Of a DNA stretch of 64,000 nt, positions 60,423-64,000 are shown piece after piece; positions within the stretch are counted from its first letter, which is position 1; each line of letters opens with the position of its first letter. The notes below the pieces were generated by a model. It saw nothing but the letters and a program-made list of their open reading frames with translations. It was not told the DNA's origin and made no database searches. Both the position numbers and the translations under genes were made by a program. The stretch covers positions 1 to 64,000 of the forward strand of contig CAWEGI010000009.1 of assembly GCA_963808815.1 (NCBI GenBank). Direction: 5' to 3'. Origin of the DNA: DATBLE01 sp963808815 (GTDB lineage: Bacteria > Actinomycetota > Thermoleophilia > Gaiellales > Gaiellaceae).

Positions 60423-61418
60423 GTGAACCTCCGGGCCGCAGCCAAAGGCGCGAGGATCGCGCCGGCGCTCGTCGCGGCGGCGGCGGTCGCGCTGCTCGCG
60501 ACCGGCTCCGGGGCCGGCAGCTCCACGATCCCGATCACGACCTGCGGCCAGGTCGTGACCACAAACGCCGTCCTCACCCAGGACCTGACCTGTCCCGCCT
60601 CGTCGGGAGTGATCGTCGGCGCCGCCGGGATCACGATCGACCTGAAGGGGTTCACGCTCACCGGCGACCGCAGCCCGAACCACTACGGAGTCCTCGACGG
60701 TTCCTACAGCGGTGTCAAGGTCGAGAACGGCGTCGTGCGCAACTTCTACGACGGCGTCGACGCGGGCAGCAGCGCGAACTCGGTCACCGTCTCGAACGTG
60801 GTCGCGTCGGGAAGCGTCCTCGCCGGCATCTTTATCTGCTGCGCCTCGGGCTCGGCCTCGATCAGCTCGTCGACCGTCTCCGGGAACGGCGGCGACGGCA
60901 TCATCGTCGGCGGCGTGTCGGCCAGGATCCAGTCATCGAACGCCTCGGGGAACGCCGGCCACGGCATAGAGATAAGCGGAGGCTTCGCCTCGATCAGGTC
61001 GTCGACCGCCTCCGGAAACGGCGGCAACGGCATCTACGCCACGGGCGCCAATGCCTCGATCGCGTCGTCGACCGCCTCCGGGAACGCCAGTTCCGGCATC
61101 GTCGTCGTCGGCGACTCGGCCCAGATCAAGTCGGCGGCCGCATCGGGGAACGCCGGCATCGGCATCGCGGTCCAGGGCGACAGCGCCTCGATCGCGTCGT
61201 CGACCGCCTCCGGGAACGGAAATACCGGCGTCGGGGTCGTCGGCAGCTCGGCCGCGATCAAGGGCAACTTCACGGACGCCAACGGCTTCCCGACCGGCGT
61301 CTCCGACGGCGCCGGGCCCGGGATCGGGGTGGTGGGTTACACCGTCGCCCCGGCCGGGGCCAACGTCGCCCACGGCAACGACGACCCGAGCGAGTGCTCC
61401 CCCGCCCTGCTGTGCTGA
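60423..61418 (+). CDS. exported beta-helix protein (paralogue, Ser/Ala-rich rungs)
   Basis: 331 residues. It begins with a signal peptide (PALVAAAAVALLATGSGAGS) and the same cap TTCGQVVTTNAVLTQDLTC as its neighbour. It has about seven near-identical rungs of 22 residues (SSTASGNGGNGIYATGA, SSTASGNASSGIVVVGD), indicating recent internal duplication. It ends in GNDDPSECSPALLC, like the fragment at 20.4-20.7 kb. GGAGAGGAA precedes the GTG. Probably exported and binding; no enzymatic residues seen. Confidence 0.75.
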   Translation: MNLRAAAKGARIAPALVAAAAVALLATGSGAGSSTIPITTCGQVVTTNAVLTQDLTCPASSGVIVGAAGITIDLKGFTLTGDRSPNHYGVLDGSYSGVKVENGVVRNFYDGVDAGSSANSVTVSNVVASGSVLAGIFICCASGSASISSSTVSGNGGDGIIVGGVSARIQSSNASGNAGHGIEISGGFASIRSSTASGNGGNGIYATGANASIASSTASGNASSGIVVVGDSAQIKSAAASGNAGIGIAVQGDSASIASSTASGNGNTGVGVVGSSAAIKGNFTDANGFPTGVSDGAGPGIGVVGYTVAPAGANVAHGNDDPSECSPALLC

Positions 61419-61661
61419 GCTTGCACCTTTGTCCCTACTGGCACGGCGTCCCCTACCGGCACGGCCGGCGTCGGAACTCCCGACCCCCGGTCGACGAGAC
61501 GAGCCGACCGCACGAGAAAGGAGACACACGGGCGTACATTCGGGCTGGTCGCCTGGCTCTGGCGAACCCCTCGCGGCGGGCTCGTCCGCGACAGCACGGG
61601 TCCCGGTCGCGGGCGTCCCTGGAGGCCCTCGCGAGAGCGATCGCGGCGCGCCTCTGAACGG

Positions 61662-64000
61662 CTACTTGCCGTCCTGCGCGTCCAGCGCCCGGGCGAGCTG
61701 GGCACGCGAGCGGATGCCGAGCTTGCGGTAGGCGCGCGCAAGATTCGCCTCCACCGCCTTACGGGTCAAGAAGACCTGCGTCGCGATCTCCTGGTTGGTC
61801 GACCCCGAAGCGGCCAGACGTGCGATGTGGAGCTCGGTCGCACTGAGCTCGTCGGGCGCCCGTCGGACGGCGACCCGGGCGAGTTCGGCCTCCGTTCGCC
61901 GCACCCACCGCTCGGCGTCCAGCCCGCGAAAGATCGCCAGCGCCTGCTCGAGCGACCCACGCGCCTGACGCTTCTGCTTCAGGCGGCGGAGGATCTGCCC
62001 GTCGGCGAGCAGGGTGCGAGCCAGCTCGAACGGCATCGGGCAACGCTCGTGCTCGGCGAGCGCCCGCTCCAGAGATCCGGCAGCACCCTCCAGATCTCCG
62101 CCCGCCGCCAGGAGAAGACCACGGCAACGCGCCGAGACCGCCAGGCTCCAGGGGATCCGTGAGCGGTCGGCCTGGTCCTCGAAACGCACGGTTAGGGACG
62201 TGGCCCGGTCCAGCGCACCGACCATGATCGCCGCCTCGATCGCGTCGCCGTCCACGCGCCAGATCGCCGGCTCCCGGAAGTCGACGCGGTCGAGTTCGGC
62301 AAGCGCCTGGGCGAGGTGCCGGTCGGCCTCTTCCCCCTCACCGGCCGCCAGCGCGGCGAGCCCGATGCACCGGTTCCAGATCATGGTCACGATCGGCTCG
62401 TCGGGTCGTGCGAGCTCGAACGCCGCCTGGACGGCCTCGAACCGGCCGGCGTGCGCGTCGACGTAGACCCGCCACGGGCCCACTCCCTCGGACTCCACGC
62501 CCTGCTGTGCGAACGCGTCGGCCATGCGGGCCGCGAGGGCCTCGGCCTCGTCCCACCGTCCCGCCCACGTCTCGACGACCATGCGGTTGAGCAGGATGTT
62601 CGCGAGCGAGGACTCGTCGCCCTCGTCCCGCGCTGCCTGCTCGGCCTCCACGAGATGGGCTCGCGCACCGTCGAGGTCGTCGACATACCGGAGCCACTGA
62701 CCGAGCTTGAAGACGACCCGTTGGTCGGCGGCGGGCGGGGGAGCATCGCGCTCGAGCTCGAGCGCCCGCCGGGCGGCGTCGGAGTCGAGCCCCTCGCCGA
62801 GGAAGAGGTCGGCTCGCACGCGGGCGCCCAGGGCGGCCGCGACGAGGCCCGGCTCGGTGTGGGGCAGGCCGTCGAGCAATGCAAGCGCGGCGCGCGCGGC
62901 GGCAGCCGCCTTGGTCAGGTCGACCGTTCCTGCGTACATCGCGATCGCCGCATGGCAGCGGGCCTGGACCACCGGGTCGCGGGCGTCGAGGAGCGCCACC
63001 TCGGCAAGCGCGGCGGCTGCCGACTCGCCCTTCCGCCAATAGTCGATCTCGGCGAGCGTGAGCAGCGCACGTGCCCGCAGATCGCCGGGCTCCAACTCCC
63101 GCCCGAGCGCCTCGAGAACCTCTGAGGCACGCTGGAAGTCGCTCGCCAGGTAGAGATGCTCGGCGAGGTCGAGCCTCAGCGCATCCCGGGCCCCGCCGTC
63201 CCGGGCCAGCAGTCGGAGTGCGAGCTCTGTCAGTTCCGCCGCGCTGTCGGGAGCTCCCCGAAGCCGGGCGAGGCGGGCCGCTGCCTCGACGGTCTGCGCA
63301 ACCGACTCGTCCGGCCCATCGCACGCGAGCGCGAGATGCCGTGCCCGCTCCTCGGGGTCCCGCACCGCATCTGCGAGCGCCCGGTGCGCGGCACGCCGGC
63401 GACCAAGCGAGGCGGACGAGTAGACGGCCGAAGCGAACAGCGGATGGACGAACGCGATCCGCTCGCCGATCCCGACCCGGACGAGCCCAGCGTCCTCGGC
63501 CGGGGCGAGCGCCTCCTCCGACACCAGGCGAAGGTCGGGTTGGGCGAGCGCAGCGGCGCGCAGGAGCGCGTCACGCGTCTCGGGCGGCAGAGAGCGAACC
63601 CGCGACGCGACCAGCGTCTGGAGGCTCTCGGGGACTGGGAGACGAGCAGGGTCCCGGTCGCCCTGCCGTTCGAGCAGCCTGGCGATCTCGAGCGCGTACA
63701 GCGGGTTCCCGCCGGATGCCTGCGTGATCCGCACGAGCGTCGGACGGGGGAACGTCCTGCCGAGCTGTGTCGAGACGACGCGGTGCAGGGAGGCAACCGA
63801 GAGTGGACCGAGCTCGATCCGGGCCACGGGGCCGTCGCGCTCGAGCCGGGCCAGGGGGCCGGCTTCACCCGAGCGGACGGAGAGGATCGCCCGCACCCGC
63901 TCGTCGGACAGGCGCCGCAGCGCGAACTCGAGCGCCGACGTCGACGGACGATCGAGCCAGTGGAAGTCGTCGACGGCAATGACGACGGCCCGCTCGTCGG
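61662..64000 (-). CDS. LuxR-family ATPase regulator (LAL-type), 5' end outside the window
   Basis: At least 779 residues. The frame is open to the edge and includes the Walker B region VVIAVDDFHWLD, a long TPR-like helical region, and a C-terminal LuxR HTH (ELSATELHIARLAASGSTNQ with recognition helix TRKAVEANLARAYRKLGI). The same class as the broken regulator at 0.9-3.8 kb, but this copy is intact throughout. Targets unknown; the secreted beta-helix genes beside it are candidates. Confidence 0.9.
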   Translation of the reverse strand, partial: DERAVVIAVDDFHWLDRPSTSALEFALRRLSDERVRAILSVRSGEAGPLARLERDGPVARIELGPLSVASLHRVVSTQLGRTFPRPTLVRITQASGGNPLYALEIARLLERQGDRDPARLPVPESLQTLVASRVRSLPPETRDALLRAAALAQPDLRLVSEEALAPAEDAGLVRVGIGERIAFVHPLFASAVYSSASLGRRRAAHRALADAVRDPEERARHLALACDGPDESVAQTVEAAARLARLRGAPDSAAELTELALRLLARDGGARDALRLDLAEHLYLASDFQRASEVLEALGRELEPGDLRARALLTLAEIDYWRKGESAAAALAEVALLDARDPVVQARCHAAIAMYAGTVDLTKAAAAARAALALLDGLPHTEPGLVAAALGARVRADLFLGEGLDSDAARRALELERDAPPPAADQRVVFKLGQWLRYVDDLDGARAHLVEAEQAARDEGDESSLANILLNRMVVETWAGRWDEAEALAARMADAFAQQGVESEGVGPWRVYVDAHAGRFEAVQAAFELARPDEPIVTMIWNRCIGLAALAAGEGEEADRHLAQALAELDRVDFREPAIWRVDGDAIEAAIMVGALDRATSLTVRFEDQADRSRIPWSLAVSARCRGLLLAAGGDLEGAAGSLERALAEHERCPMPFELARTLLADGQILRRLKQKRQARGSLEQALAIFRGLDAERWVRRTEAELARVAVRRAPDELSATELHIARLAASGSTNQEIATQVFLTRKAVEANLARAYRKLGIRSRAQLARALDAQDGK

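Noticed and set aside
60408..61418. CRISPR-like array in the repeated beta-helix gene
   Set aside because: The repeats are in-frame protein rungs with variable spacing in a coding region; no spacers and no cas genes anywhere in the window.

Overview
The window is GC-rich (about 70%) chromosomal DNA from an actinobacterium. The rpsF-ssb-rpsR-rplI-dnaB order, the many GTG starts and the many genes with a TANNNT hexamer 6-8 bases before the start codon (leaderless promoters) suggest a deep-branching lineage such as Thermoleophilia. That placement is an inference from gene content. Most long open frames on the strand opposite a real gene are GC-driven shadows and are left out.

Region by region. 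0-3.8 kb: a partial alpha/beta hydrolase and a LuxR-type ATPase regulator broken into many frames. 3.8-6.8 kb: a secreted beta-propeller protein, a methyltransferase and a GNAT protein that ends exactly at a tRNA gene. 6.8-20 kb: a selenocysteine tRNA (selC, anticodon UCA), a tyrosine integrase beside it, and a run of small accessory genes (YcaQ-type glycosylase, peptidase E, cupins, creatininase family, a small kinase, GNAT, a beta-propeller, a two-component set). Two decayed copies of the selC 5' half, at 8.39 and 19.95 kb, suggest repeated integration at selC. 20-27 kb: DUF1059 protein, a beta-helix fragment, an operon of two CYTH/triphosphate-tunnel proteins with Ppx/GppA, an MFS exporter, a methyltransferase and a flippase-like membrane protein. 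27.3-32.4 kb: core replication/translation genes followed by purA. 33-47 kb (minus strand): about fifteen tightly packed genes, mostly with overlapping stop and start codons. They encode a lactonase-like MBL enzyme, two hydroxyisobutyrate-type dehydrogenases, cupin, two carboxymuconolactone-decarboxylase proteins, SDR, zinc alcohol dehydrogenase, a zinc ribbon, HyuA/HyuB, an acyl-CoA-dehydrogenase-like flavoprotein, FdhD, MobA and a methyltransferase. This looks like an uncharacterised catabolic operon with a molybdoenzyme-maturation tail. 47-52 kb: purD-purE-purB-purC-purS-purQ. 52-64 kb: a phosphotransferase, a GH26-like secreted protein, a VOC protein, acyl-CoA ligase plus enoyl-CoA hydratase, secreted beta-helix proteins and a second large LuxR regulator that runs off the right edge.

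Two cross-cutting observations matter most. First, many genes, including essential purine genes, carry frameshifts, and nearly all are +1 (one extra base). This points to uncorrected insertion errors in local patches of the assembly, so broken genes here should not be read as true pseudogenes without checking. Second, an element of about 140 bp with two hairpins and identical internal spacing follows the gene upstream of both purA and purB, the two enzymes that act on adenylosuccinate. Both promoters appear to lie downstream of it, so it may be a 3'-end or interoperonic element rather than a riboswitch.
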